The notes below the pieces were generated by a model. It did no database searches. It was not told the DNA's origin and saw only the letters and a list, made by a program, of their open reading frames with translations. A stretch of DNA of 64,000 nucleotides from Brevundimonas pondensis (GTDB taxonomy: Bacteria; Pseudomonadota; Alphaproteobacteria; Caulobacterales; Caulobacteraceae): assembly GCF_017487345.1 (NCBI RefSeq), contig NZ_CP062006.1, positions 1,742,001 to 1,806,000 on the forward strand. The letters are read 5' to 3'. Positions 9,925-20,687 of this stretch are shown here, one piece after another. Numbering within the stretch: the first letter of the stretch is position 1; the number at the start of each line of letters is the position of its first letter. The position numbers and the translations under genes are program-made.

Positions 9925-10245
9925 ATGATCGTCGCCACCACCAATGACCTGCCCGGCCACCGCATCGTCCGCCATATCGGCATGGTGCGCGGCGTCACCG
10001 TGCGCTCGCGCAACGTCATCTCCGACGCCATCGGCGGGGTGCAGTCGATGATCGGCGGGCGCGTCGGCGCCTATGTAAAGCTGGCCGAGGCCGCGCGTCA
10101 GGAAGCCTATGACGAACTGGTCGCCCATGCGCGCGACATGGGCGCCAACGCCATCCTGGCCATGCGCTATGACGCCAACGAGATCATGCCCGGCGTGACC
10201 GAGGTCCTGGCCTATGGCACGGCGGTCGTGGTCGAACCGGCCTGA
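9925..10245 (+). CDS. YbjQ (UPF0145) family protein
   Basis: This 106 aa protein matches the YbjQ/DUF74 family, annotated elsewhere as putative heavy-metal-binding and forming a pentameric beta barrel. The segments GVTVRSRNVISDAIGGVQSMIGG and ANAILAMRYDANEI are characteristic. It starts 15 bp after folA, with GGAGA as a ribosome site. It ends 4 bp before the convergent metQ. Family is confident, function is not established. Confidence 0.85.
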   Translation: MIVATTNDLPGHRIVRHIGMVRGVTVRSRNVISDAIGGVQSMIGGRVGAYVKLAEAARQEAYDELVAHARDMGANAILAMRYDANEIMPGVTEVLAYGTAVVVEPA

Positions 10246-10249
10246 CGGA

Positions 10250-11059
10250 TCAGGCGGCGGGGATCACCGCGCCGTCATACTTCCTGGCGATGAAGTCCTT
10301 GACCGCCTGGCTGCGCAGGGCGTTCGCCAGGGCCTGAACGCGCGGGTCGTTCTGGTTGTCGGGACGCGCCACCAGATAGTTCACATAGGGGCTGTCGGCG
10401 CCTTCCAGCGACAGGGCGTCGGTCTTGGGCTTCAGTCCGGCGTCCAGTGCATAGTTGGTGTTGATCACCGCCGCATCGACCTGAGGCAGGATGCGCGGGA
10501 TGGTGGCGGCCTCGACCTCCTGGAACTTCAGCCCCTTGGGGTTGGTCGCCACGTCGCGCACCGTCTGCAGCGGATTGGTCGGGTCGCGCAGGGTGATCAG
10601 ACCCGCCGCCTGTAGCAGCAAAAGCGACCGTCCCGTGTTCGACGCATCGTTCGGCAACACGACCTGCGCACCGTTCGGAATCGCCGCCAGCGTCGTATGC
10701 TTCTTCGAATAGACACCCAGCGGCTCGACGTGGACGCCGGCCACAGTCACCAGATCGGCGCCGCGCGCAATGTTGAACTCGTCCAGGTAGGGCTTGGTCT
10801 GGAAATAGTTTACATCCAGCCGCTTTTCAGACAGTTGCACATTGGGCTGTACGTAGTCGTTGAAGACCTTGATCTCGATCGGCACGCCCTCGGCGGCCAG
10901 AATGGGCTTCACCACCTCTAGGATTTCAGCGTGCGGCACGGCGGTGGCGCCGACCAGCAGGGGCGCGCCCTCAGCCCCCGCCTTCTTGTCCGCGCCCTGG
11001 CCGCAGGCGGCGAGCGTCAGGACAGCGACGGCGGACAGCAGCAGCGAACGGCGGATCAT
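10250..11059 (-). CDS. metQ: Methionine ABC transporter substrate-binding lipoprotein
   Basis: This is the periplasmic NlpA/MetQ receptor for methionine uptake (269 aa). A signal peptide ends in the lipobox LAAC (residues 16-19), so the mature protein is lipid-anchored. Family motifs are PHAEILEVVKPIL near 43, FNDYVQPN near 65, VNYFQTKPYLDEFN near 84 and VLPNDASNTGRSLLLLQ near 135. It is the last gene of the met portion of a long minus-strand run, 19 bp after metI. Confidence 0.92.
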   Translation of the reverse strand: MIRRSLLLSAVAVLTLAACGQGADKKAGAEGAPLLVGATAVPHAEILEVVKPILAAEGVPIEIKVFNDYVQPNVQLSEKRLDVNYFQTKPYLDEFNIARGADLVTVAGVHVEPLGVYSKKHTTLAAIPNGAQVVLPNDASNTGRSLLLLQAAGLITLRDPTNPLQTVRDVATNPKGLKFQEVEAATIPRILPQVDAAVINTNYALDAGLKPKTDALSLEGADSPYVNYLVARPDNQNDPRVQALANALRSQAVKDFIARKYDGAVIPAA

Positions 11060-11078
11060 GGGGCAGGCTTTCGAAAAA

Positions 11079-11734
11079 TCAGCGGTGCGAGACCTTAGCG
11101 ACCAGACGGTCTCCGATCATCTGCAGAATTTGTACGAGGATCAGCAGCAGAACTACGGTCACGGCCATGACGTCGGTCTGGAAGCGCTGATAGCCGAAGC
11201 GGATGGCCAGGTCGCCCAGACCGCCCGCCCCACCACGCCCGCCATGGCGGTGTAGCTGACCAGGGCGATGGCCGTGACCGTGGCCCCGGCGATGATGCCC
11301 GGCATGGCCTCGGGCAGCAGGGCCCGCGCCACGATCTGGAAGGTCGAGCCGCCCATGGCCTGGGTCGCCTCGACCACGCCCTTGTCCACTTCGCGCAGGG
11401 CCGTCTCGACCAAACGCGCATAGAAGGGCGCGGCCCCCACGACCAGAGGCGGAATGGCCCCGGCCACACCCAGCGAGGTGCCGACCAGCAGCACCGTCAC
11501 CGGCAACATGACGATCAGCAGGATGATGAAGGGCACCGAACGCAACACGTTGACGATCAGCGACAGCACGGCGTTCAGCACGGGATTGGCCGCCAGCCGC
11601 CCTTTGCCCGACAGATAGAGCAGCACGCCCAGCGGCACGCCCAGAATGACCGTCAGCACCAACGACCCGCCCAGCATCAGCAGGGTGTCGATGGTGGCGC
11701 GGCCGATCTCGGCCCAATCTACGTTATCGAACAT
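11079..11734 (-). pseudogene. metI: Methionine ABC transporter permease metI, frameshifted
   Basis: This should be the membrane subunit of the MetNIQ importer. From 11734 the frame reads a normal MetI (LLMLGGSLVLTVILGVPLG, then VVGAAPFYARLVETALREV) up to about residue 168. It then leaves the family sequence. The conserved ending (GLGDLAIRFGYQRFQTDVM through to VSHR) continues in another frame to the stop at 11079. One extra G in the G4 run (CCCC at 11228-11231 on the plus strand) restores VVGAGGLGD exactly and gives the usual length of about 218 aa. It is either a recent disabling mutation or a homopolymer sequencing error. Confidence 0.88.
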
Positions 11735-12723
11735 CAGGCTGCCTCCACCATCACGCCGCGCGCGGTCAGTTGCGTCACCGCCGCCTCGGCGTCGCCGCCG
11801 GTGAAGGCCACGACCAGCTGACCATAGGGCTCTCCCCGGATGCGGCTGATGCGGCCCGACAGGATCGAATAGTCCACGCCGACCGAGCGCGCGACGCGGC
11901 TCAGTTCCGGCTCATAGGTCGAACCGCCGCGGAAGGTCAATTTCGCCAGGCGCGCCCCGACCGGCACGACCGAGGCGTCGAACGCCTCCTCGCCCTCGGC
12001 CAGCATGGCGCGGGTCACGGGATGCTGTGGGTGCAGGAAGACGTCCGCCGTCGCGCCCTGCTCCACGATCCGGCCGTCCTTCAACACCGCCACCCGATCG
12101 CAGACGCGGCGCACCACCTCCATCTGGTGGGTGATCAGGACGATGGTCAGGCCCAGATCGCGGTTCAGCCCATCCAGCAGGGTAAGGATGTCCTCGGTCG
12201 TTTCCGGGTCCAGGGCGCTGGTCGCCTCGTCGCACAAAAGGACGCTGGGACCGCAGGCCAGGGCGCGGGCGATGCCGACGCGCTGCTTCTGCCCGCCCGA
12301 CAGCTGGGCCGGGTGCTTCCTGGCGTGCTCGGCCAGACCCAACTGTTCCAGCAACTGAGCCGTGCGCGCCTTCACCTCGGCCTCGGGCCGCCCTTCCAGC
12401 CGCAAGGGGAAGGCGACGTTGTCTTCGATAGTCTTGGCGTTCAGCAGGTTGAAGTGCTGGAAGATCATGCCGATCCGACGCCGCGCGGCGCGCAGTTCGG
12501 CAGGTTGCAACGCCGTGATCTCCTGCTCATCCACGAAGATCCGGCCCGCGTCAGGCGTCTCCAGCCGGTTGATGGCGCGGATCAGGGTCGACTTGCCCGC
12601 GCCGGAACGCCCGACCACGCCGAACACCTCGCCGCGCCCTATGGTCAGGTCCACCGCATCCAGCGCCGTATGCTCTCCCGCCGCGCTGCGATAGCGCCGA
12701 GTCACCCCCTCCAGTCGGATCAT
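11734..12723 (-). CDS. metN: Methionine import ATP-binding protein MetN
   Basis: This is the ATPase of the methionine importer. It has Walker A GRSGAGKST, the MetN-specific Q-loop region MIFQHFNLL, signature LSGGQKQRVGIARAL, Walker B VLLCDEATSALDPET, and a C-terminal NIL-type regulatory domain (last 90 residues, FRGGSTYEPELSRVARSVGVDYSIL) that senses methionine in E. coli MetN. I prefer the ATG at 12723, one base after the sufA stop; an ATG at 12735 overlapping sufA is also possible. It abuts metI, whose ATG overlaps its stop region. Confidence 0.93.
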   Translation of the reverse strand: MIRLEGVTRRYRSAAGEHTALDAVDLTIGRGEVFGVVGRSGAGKSTLIRAINRLETPDAGRIFVDEQEITALQPAELRAARRRIGMIFQHFNLLNAKTIEDNVAFPLRLEGRPEAEVKARTAQLLEQLGLAEHARKHPAQLSGGQKQRVGIARALACGPSVLLCDEATSALDPETTEDILTLLDGLNRDLGLTIVLITHQMEVVRRVCDRVAVLKDGRIVEQGATADVFLHPQHPVTRAMLAEGEEAFDASVVPVGARLAKLTFRGGSTYEPELSRVARSVGVDYSILSGRISRIRGEPYGQLVVAFTGGDAEAAVTQLTARGVMVEAA

Positions 12724-12724
12724 G

Positions 12725-13123
12725 TCAGTCAGCATCCAGGGCGGCGGCGGGGATGATGGTCACGCTCTCGCCGCAGCCGCAGGCGTCGGTCTCGTTCGGA
12801 TTGCGGAACACGAACTTGGACGCCAGCTTCGTCGTCTCGTAATCGATCTCGGAGCCGATCAGGAACAGCACGGCCTTGGGCTCGATCAGGATGGTGACGC
12901 CCTTGTCCTCGACCACCTCGTCCAACGGCTCGATCTGCTCGGCATAGGCGAAGGTGTATTCCTGCCCGGCGCAGCCGCCGTTCTTCACCCCGACGCGCAG
13001 GCCGACGTAGTCCTTCTCCGCTTTGGTCATGATCTCGCGCACGCGCTCTGCGGCGGCGTCGGTCAAGGTCACGGCCTTGGGCCGGGGGCGGCGCGGTCGG
13101 GCGGCGGTCTGAAGCTCGGTCAT
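12725..13123 (-). CDS. sufA: HesB/IscA-type iron-sulfur assembly protein SufA
   Basis: This 132 aa A-type carrier hands Fe-S clusters to target proteins. The three conserved cysteines are present: one in GGCAGQEYTFAYAE near residue 63 and the pair in ACGCGES near 119. An arginine-rich N-terminal extension (ARPRRPRPK) precedes the domain (LTDAAAERVREIM). It sits 10 bp downstream of sufT in the suf run and directly abuts metN. Calling it SufA rather than ErpA or IscA follows from the operon. Confidence 0.88.
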   Translation of the reverse strand: MTELQTAARPRRPRPKAVTLTDAAAERVREIMTKAEKDYVGLRVGVKNGGCAGQEYTFAYAEQIEPLDEVVEDKGVTILIEPKAVLFLIGSEIDYETTKLASKFVFRNPNETDACGCGESVTIIPAAALDAD

Positions 13124-13133
13124 GGATGCGTCC

Positions 13134-13544
13134 TCAGAACATATTCAGGGCCAGCTTGGCCTCGTCGCTCATCTTGGATGAATCCCACGGCGGGTCGAAC
13201 ACCAGATTGGCCCGCGCGGACTTCACGCCCTCGACCTTCATGACCGCCGCCTCGACCCAGCCCGGCATCTCGCCAGCCACGGGACAACCCGGCGCCGTCA
13301 GCGTCATCTCGACCAGGACGTCGCGGTCGTCGGACACGTCGACCTTGTAGATCAGGCCCAGCTCATAGATGTCGACCGGGATTTCCGGGTCGTACACCGT
13401 CTTCAGCGCCTCGATCAGGTCGTCGGTCAGCCTGTCCAGCTCAGCCTGCGACAGGGCGCTCTTTTGCGGCTCGTCCCAGCTGGCGGCGAAGGCGTCGCTG
13501 TCGCTGATGGCGGTTTCGGTCTTGGTGTCGTCCATACTCGTCAC
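13134..13544 (-). CDS. sufT: SUF-associated DUF59/MIP18 protein SufT
   Basis: This 136 aa protein has an MIP18/DUF59 domain starting near residue 38. The signatures are VYDPEIPVDIYELGLIY and LTAPGCPVAGEMPGWVEAAV, whose cysteine is conserved, and the ending is VFDPPWDSSKMSDEAK. SufT-type proteins help mature Fe-S proteins. The start is GTG, overlapping the sufS stop as GTGA; an internal ATG three codons on is an alternative. Its location between sufS and sufA is the common alphaproteobacterial arrangement. Confidence 0.88.
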   Translation of the reverse strand: MTSMDDTKTETAISDSDAFAASWDEPQKSALSQAELDRLTDDLIEALKTVYDPEIPVDIYELGLIYKVDVSDDRDVLVEMTLTAPGCPVAGEMPGWVEAAVMKVEGVKSARANLVFDPPWDSSKMSDEAKLALNMF

Positions 13545-14761
13545 ACGAAGAAGTTCCGCGCCTTGATCAGCGCGTCCACGAAGGCGTCTGTATCCTCCAC
13601 GGTGTTATATAGGGCGAAGGAGGCGCGCGTGCTCGAGGTCACGCCCAGTCTTTTCGCCAACGGCTCGGCGCAGTGCAGGCCGGCCCGCACGGCGACGCCG
13701 TAGCGATCCATGATCTGGGCCACGTCATGAGCGTGCGCCCCATCAACGGCGAACGTCAGAATAGCACCCTTGCCTTCGGCTTCGCCCAGCACCCGGAGCC
13801 AGTCAGCGTCAGCCAGCCGAGCGCGTGCGTGGTCGTAGAGCGCCATCTCGTGCGCGGCCACGGCCTGCCGGTCAAAGCCCCCCAGCCATTCCAGCGCAGC
13901 CCCCAGGCCAATGGCCTCCAGGATCGGCGGCGTGCCAGCCTCGAACCGATGCGGCGGAGGGGCGTAGGTCACGCGGTCCTTCTCGACCGTCTCGATCATC
14001 TCGCCCCCGCCTTGATAGGGCGGCAGGCTCTCCAGAGCCTCGGTCGTGCCATAGAGGGCGCCGATCCCGGTCGGGCCATACAGCTTGTGCCCGGTAATGA
14101 CGTACCAATCGCAGCCGACCGCCTGAACGTCCGGCGTCGCATGGACCGCGCCCTGGCAGCCGTCGACCAGGACCCGCGCGCCGGCGGCGTGAGCCAGACG
14201 CGTGATCTCGGCGATCGGATTGATCACGCCCAGCACGTTCGACATGTGGGTGACGGCGACGACCCTGGTCCTCGGCCCCAACAGGTCGGCGAAGGCTTCC
14301 ATGTCCAGCGCGCCGTCCTCCCTGATCGGCGCCCACTTCAACACCGCGCCCTTGCGTTCGCGCAGCAGGTGCCACGGCACGATGTTGGAATGGTGCTCCA
14401 TCTCGGTGACGATGATCTCGTCGCCCGGCTCGATCGTCAGACCGATCCCGTTGGCGACCAGATTGATCGCCTCGGTCCCACCCTTGGTCCAGACGATGTT
14501 CTCGCCCGAGGGCGCGTTCAGGAAGCGGGCGACGATCTCACGCGCCGCCTCGAACGCCTCTGTCGCCTCGTTCGACAAGGTGTGCAGGCCGCGGTGGACG
14601 TTCGCGTAGCTGCCCTCCATGCAGGCCACCAGAGCGTCGATGACTGCGCGAGGTTTCTGCGCCGAGGCGGCGTTGTCCAGATAGACCAGCGGCTTGCCGT
14701 TCACCTGTCGCGACAGGATCGGGAATTGCGCCCGCGCGGCATAGGGATCAAAGGTCTTCAT
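13541..14761 (-). CDS. sufS: SUF cysteine desulfurase SufS
   Basis: SufS takes sulfur from cysteine and delivers persulfide for Fe-S assembly. The PLP lysine is in VITGHKLYGPTGIGALYG and the catalytic cysteine in RAGLHCAEPL, the group II (SufS/CsdA) form. The conserved start KTFDPYAARAQFPILSR favours the ATG at 14761 (406 aa). An ATG at 14794, 11 codons upstream and inside sufD, has a better ribosome site (AGGAGG, 10 bp away) and cannot be excluded. It overlaps sufT by 4 bp. Confidence 0.93.
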   Translation of the reverse strand: MKTFDPYAARAQFPILSRQVNGKPLVYLDNAASAQKPRAVIDALVACMEGSYANVHRGLHTLSNEATEAFEAAREIVARFLNAPSGENIVWTKGGTEAINLVANGIGLTIEPGDEIIVTEMEHHSNIVPWHLLRERKGAVLKWAPIREDGALDMEAFADLLGPRTRVVAVTHMSNVLGVINPIAEITRLAHAAGARVLVDGCQGAVHATPDVQAVGCDWYVITGHKLYGPTGIGALYGTTEALESLPPYQGGGEMIETVEKDRVTYAPPPHRFEAGTPPILEAIGLGAALEWLGGFDRQAVAAHEMALYDHARARLADADWLRVLGEAEGKGAILTFAVDGAHAHDVAQIMDRYGVAVRAGLHCAEPLAKRLGVTSSTRASFALYNTVEDTDAFVDALIKARNFFV

Positions 14762-14772
14762 AGGCAGGTCTT

Positions 14773-15791
14773 TCAGAGTCTGGCCGTCAGCCATGCGCGC
14801 ACGACCTCCTTCGCCGCCTCGTCCTCGATGCGGTCGACGACCTCGAACAGGAAGGCCTGGACCAGCAAGGCGCGGGCCTCGTCGGCGGGAATACCGCGTT
14901 GTTGCATGTAGAAGAGCGCGCTTTCGTCCAGCGTCCCGACCGTATTGCCGTGCGCGCACTGCACGTCGTCGGCATAGATGATCAGTTCCGGCTTGGCGTC
15001 GATCTCGCCGCGTTCGCTGGCGATCAGGGCGTTGTGGGCCATGCGGGCGTCGGTGCCGTCGGCCCCGCGCTCGACGATGATCTTGCCCTGGAACACGCCG
15101 CGCGCCGTGTCGTGGACAACGCCCTTGGTCAACTGGCTGGTCATGCCGTCGGCGGCGCGGTGATCAACCACGGTGGTCAGATCGGCGTGGCGCGAGCCCT
15201 TGAGCAGATAGAGGCCGTCCAGGCGCGCGTCGGCGCCCTCGGCGCCGTGGCTCAACTGCGTCTCGATGCGCTGCAGCTTGGCGCCGGTCGTGACCACTGT
15301 CTGGCGATAGCGACCGCCCGCCTCCAGCCGCACATCGGCGTTGGTCACCGAAATGGCGTCCTCGGGCTCCTCGATCAGGACGATGCGCGTGACCTCGGCG
15401 TCGCGGGCGACGTCGATCTCGACCTTGTTGTGGGCCACATAGGCCGAGCCCTTGCCCTGGTGGGTTTCCAACAAAAGCAGCCGTGCACCAGGACGAGCAA
15501 CGATGCGGGCCGAGGCCGTGTGGCCCGTGCCGACCGCATCCGACAGGAAACGCAGACGCAGGGTCTGCACGCCCGAGGCGATGAAGTCCGTCACCCCGAC
15601 CGGACGCCCGTTGGCGAAGACGATCGCCTCGCCGCCCAAGTCGTAAAACGGCCCCGGTGGGCCGACCAACGCCGTGCCCGACGGCTCAGGTGCTTCGCGA
15701 AGCCAACGCTTCAGATCGCTGTATTTCCACGCTTCCGTGCGCCGCGAAGGAAAGGTCTCGGCGTTCGTCAGGTCGATTTGCGGCGCCGCGC

Positions 15792-15795
<4 letters not shown>
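14773..15795 (-). CDS. sufD: Fe-S cluster assembly protein SufD
   Basis: SufD is the scaffold partner of SufB in the SufBC2D complex. This 340 aa protein has the N-terminal ETFPSRRTEAWKYSDLKRWL motif and the C-terminal family sequence DVQCAHGNTVGTLDESALFYMQQRGIPADEARALLVQAFL, with the conserved cysteine and histidine. The intervening beta-helix is visible as alternating short strands. Its start overlaps the sufC stop by 4 bp. Confidence 0.93.
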
Positions 15796-16540
<745 letters not shown>

Positions 16541-16541
<1 letters not shown>

Positions 16542-16797
16542 TATCGTTGGAACCACAAATTCTGCATGCTTTGCATGAAGTTGGCATTCGTAACCGGAAC
16601 GCCTGAAGCGTCGCCTATCACGGAATCAATCCCGCAACGGGGACAAAGGGCTGTGTCGTCATCGTCCACCCACTCTTCGATCTGGCTGGGGGCAAAGACG
16701 TTGAGGCAGTAAAAGCAGCCGCACTTGGCGCTCGCCTCAATCTGCGATCTGTGGGCCGAAGAGTGCTGGTGCGCCTGCTGAGGTGTGAAGTCAGTCA

Positions 16798-16798
<1 letters not shown>
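16541..16798 (-). CDS. Small zinc-ribbon-like protein inside the suf operon
   Basis: This 85 aa protein has five cysteines arranged as a likely metal site: C26, C28 and C31 (KCGCFYC), then C52 and C55 (LCPRCGIDSVIGD). Similar short proteins with EW-DDG-TALCP-CGIDSVI wording are annotated elsewhere as cytoplasmic proteins of unknown function. The start is GTG overlapping the sufB stop (TAGTG), and the stop overlaps the sufC start (TAATG), so translation is coupled on both sides. Its base composition is visibly poorer in GC than its neighbours, suggesting later insertion. An Fe-S role is inferred only from placement. Confidence 0.8.
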
Positions 16799-18264
<1,466 letters not shown>

Positions 18265-18267
18265 GAC

Positions 18268-19404
18268 TTACGCGACTTCCTTCACGCGCTCGGACAGGCG
18301 CGCCTTATGCTTGTTCCAGGCCGTAACCCAGGCTTCGGCGAACTGGTCCCAGTCCGCTTCCGTCGTGCCCCAACCGCCGGAGACGCGCACGCCCCCGGTC
18401 GCCAGGTGATCCAGGCCCATGGCGCTGATCGCCTTAGACGGCTTGACCTTGCCCGACGAACAGGCCGAGCCGGCCGAGACCATGACCCCGACCAGATCCA
18501 GGGTGATCAGCTGTTGCGGGCTGTCCCAGCCCTCGACGGCCATGAACAGGGTGTTGGGCAGACGCGCAACCGCACCGCCGATGATGGTCGCCCCCGCCGT
18601 CTTGACCCTGGCCTCGGCCGCATCACGCCAGGCGACGTGGGCCATGGCGGCATCCAGATCGCGCGCGGCGCAATCGGCGGCGGCGCCGAAGCCGGCGATG
18701 CCCGGCACGTTCTCGGTCCCGGCGCGCAGGCCGCGTTCCTGACCGGCGCCATGCAGGATGCGCACAGCGGCGACGCCCTCCTTGAGCACCAGAGCGCCCA
18801 CGCCCTGCGGTCCGCCCAGCTTGTGCGCCGACAGGGTCAGGCTGTCCGCATCCAGCGCCCGCATATCGACGGGGATCTTGCCCGCCGACTGGATGGCGTC
18901 GACGTGCAGCCAGCCGCCCGCCGCGCGCACCAGAACCGCCGCCTCAGCGATCGGCTGGATCACGCCGCTCTCATTGTTCGCATGATGGATGGCGACTACA
19001 GCGCGCCCTGGGCGCGTCAGCGCCTCGGCCAGCCAGACCAGATCAACCACGCCGTTCACATCGACCGGCAGCACCTCGACTGGCGCACCCGACGCCGTCG
19101 CCGCCTCAGCCACGCAAGGATGTTCGGTCGCGCCGACGATCAGCCGCTCGCAACCGGCCGCCAGGGCGCTGACGATGGCCTGGGCATTGGATTCCGTGCC
19201 GCCGGACGAGAAGACCACGGCCGTCGGATCGGCCCCGACCAGCTCGGCCACCTGGCCCCTCGCCGTCTCGATACGCGCTCGCGCCCGGCGACCGGCGGCG
19301 TGGACCGCTGACGGATTGCCATTGTCAGCGAGGGCCTTAGCCATGATTTCCTGCACTTCGGGACGCACCAGCCCCGAAGCGTTGTAATCCAGATAGACGC
19401 TCAC
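18268..19404 (-). CDS. Cysteine desulfurase, NifS/IscS type
   Basis: This is a group I cysteine desulfurase (378 aa). It has the LDYNASGLVRPEV start, FSSGGTESNAQA near residue 72, the PLP lysine in SLTLSAHKLGGPQGVGAL and the catalytic cysteine in SAGSACSSGKVKPS. It is shorter and distinct from SufS in the same operon, giving the run two desulfurases. The start is GTG, overlapping the iscR stop (GTGA); longer readings run into iscR. Such iscS-like genes directly after iscR are usual in alphaproteobacterial suf operons. Confidence 0.92.
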   Translation of the reverse strand: MSVYLDYNASGLVRPEVQEIMAKALADNGNPSAVHAAGRRARARIETARGQVAELVGADPTAVVFSSGGTESNAQAIVSALAAGCERLIVGATEHPCVAEAATASGAPVEVLPVDVNGVVDLVWLAEALTRPGRAVVAIHHANNESGVIQPIAEAAVLVRAAGGWLHVDAIQSAGKIPVDMRALDADSLTLSAHKLGGPQGVGALVLKEGVAAVRILHGAGQERGLRAGTENVPGIAGFGAAADCAARDLDAAMAHVAWRDAAEARVKTAGATIIGGAVARLPNTLFMAVEGWDSPQQLITLDLVGVMVSAGSACSSGKVKPSKAISAMGLDHLATGGVRVSGGWGTTEADWDQFAEAWVTAWNKHKARLSERVKEVA

Positions 19405-19871
19405 GCCGCCGCCTCCATGCCTGCGGCCGTCGGGGCCGCGCCCATGCGCGCCTGACCGGTGCGGTTCTGAATCACGTCTTCCAGACTGACGCTGGCCAAA
19501 TAGCGATGAATCTCCTGCCCCAGGTCTTCCCACAGGTGATGGGTGATGCAGCGCTCGCCCTTGATCATGCAGCCCTTGGGCGATCCAGCGCCGACGCAGC
19601 GCGTGGCGCGGATCGGTTCGTCGACCGCCAGAACGATCTCGGCCACGGCGGTCTCGCAGGCCTCGCGCGCCAGACGATAGCCGCCGCCAGGGCCGCGCAC
19701 GCTCTTGACCAGACCGCTTTTACGCAGGCGCGCGAACAGCTGTTCCAGATAGCTGAGAGAGATTTCCTGACGCGTCGCGATCTCGGCCAGCGACACCGCC
19801 CGGTCCGCGCCATTGCGCGCCAGATCGGCCATCGCCATCACGGCGTATCGTCCCTTTGTCGACAGACGCAT
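19401..19871 (-). CDS. iscR: Rrf2 family regulator, IscR-like
   Basis: IscR senses Fe-S status through a bound [2Fe-2S] cluster and represses the suf/isc genes. The 156 aa protein has the MRLSTKGRYAVMAMADLA start, a winged helix with LSYLEQLFARLRKSGLVKSVRGPGGGYRLAR, and three cysteines (C at TRC, GC and ERC, about residues 92-108) followed by the H in THHLW, the IscR ligand pattern. It heads the suf run. An IscR-like palindrome lies over its probable -10, suggesting autorepression. Confidence 0.9.
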   Translation of the reverse strand: MRLSTKGRYAVMAMADLARNGADRAVSLAEIATRQEISLSYLEQLFARLRKSGLVKSVRGPGGGYRLAREACETAVAEIVLAVDEPIRATRCVGAGSPKGCMIKGERCITHHLWEDLGQEIHRYLASVSLEDVIQNRTGQARMGAAPTAAGMEAAA

Positions 19872-19953
19872 GGAATGCCCTCAAAAATTTCACGCTTTTC
19901 GGGGCTCATGTGTTAGAACCCGCGCCCTCGCAGACAAGTGCGCCACGCTGAGC

Positions 19954-19983
19954 GGACTTAGAAAGTCCTACTGCGTTGGTCAA
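19954..19983 (-). promoter_or_regulatory. Candidate iscR promoter with IscR-type operator
   Basis: On the minus strand TTGACC (19978-19983) and TAAGTC (19955-19960) are 17 bp apart. The palindrome GGACTTTCTAAGTCC (19954-19968) covers the -10. Its core GACT-N5-AGTC equals the core of the E. coli type 1 IscR site. It lies about 85 bp upstream of the iscR ATG and may also affect the divergent hydrolase gene. Confidence 0.6.
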
Positions 19984-20032
19984 GTATTGTCCGCCCGCGA
20001 AACGACAGTTGAAGACAGGATTCCGCTGATCC

Positions 20033-20683
20033 ATGCCTGAAGTCATTCTTCCCGGCGCCTCGGGCCGCATCGAAGGCCGCTATTCGCCTGGTAAACGCCC
20101 CAATGCGCCGATCGCCCTGATCCTGCATCCCCACCCCAAGGCGGGCGGGCACATGAACAACCCGGTGGCGGTGACGCTGCACCAGCTGTTCGTCCAGCGC
20201 GGCTTCGCCACCCTGCGCTACAACTCTCGCGGCGTCGGCAAGTCGCAGGGCGAGTTCGACAGCGGCATCGGCGAGCTGGCCGACGCGGCCACGGCCCTTG
20301 ACTGGCTGCAGGCCAACAACCCCGCCGCCACCCAGACCTGGGTCGCCGGCTATCAGTTCGGCGCCTATATCGGCATGCAGCTGCTGATGCGCCGACCCGA
20401 GACGGACGGCTTCATCTCGGTGTCGCCGCCCTCGAACATGTACGACTTCAGCTTCCTGGCCCCCTGCCCGGCGTCCGGCCTGTTCCTGCACGGCACGGCC
20501 GACACCGTGGTGCCGCCGGTCGAGGTGGAGCGCGTGGTCAACAAGCTTCGCACCCAGAAGGGCATCGTCATCGACTACGAACTGGAAGAAGGCGCCAGCC
20601 ACTTCTGGCAGGACCACATCGGCGCGGTCGAGCGTCGCGTCGGCGCCTATCTGGACAAGCGTCTGGAAGAAAACCCGGCCTAA
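20033..20683 (+). CDS. Alpha/beta hydrolase-fold protein (COG2945-like) lacking the nucleophile serine
   Basis: This 216 aa protein follows the alpha/beta hydrolase fold: ALILHPHPKAGGHMNNPV near residue 27, RGFATLRYNSRGVGKSQGEFD near 56, and a late ASHFWQDH histidine. At the nucleophile elbow, where family members read G-x-S-x-G, this one has G106-Y-Q108-F-G110, so the catalytic serine is replaced by glutamine. Two acidic candidates (D in HGTADTVVPP) remain. It may therefore be non-hydrolytic or use another residue. It is divergent from iscR. Confidence 0.8.
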   Translation: MPEVILPGASGRIEGRYSPGKRPNAPIALILHPHPKAGGHMNNPVAVTLHQLFVQRGFATLRYNSRGVGKSQGEFDSGIGELADAATALDWLQANNPAATQTWVAGYQFGAYIGMQLLMRRPETDGFISVSPPSNMYDFSFLAPCPASGLFLHGTADTVVPPVEVERVVNKLRTQKGIVIDYELEEGASHFWQDHIGAVERRVGAYLDKRLEENPA

Positions 20684-20687
20684 GGCC

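Noticed and set aside
12724..12800. S-adenosylmethionine riboswitch ahead of metN
   Set aside because: metN starts directly at the sufA stop; there is no untranslated leader to hold one.
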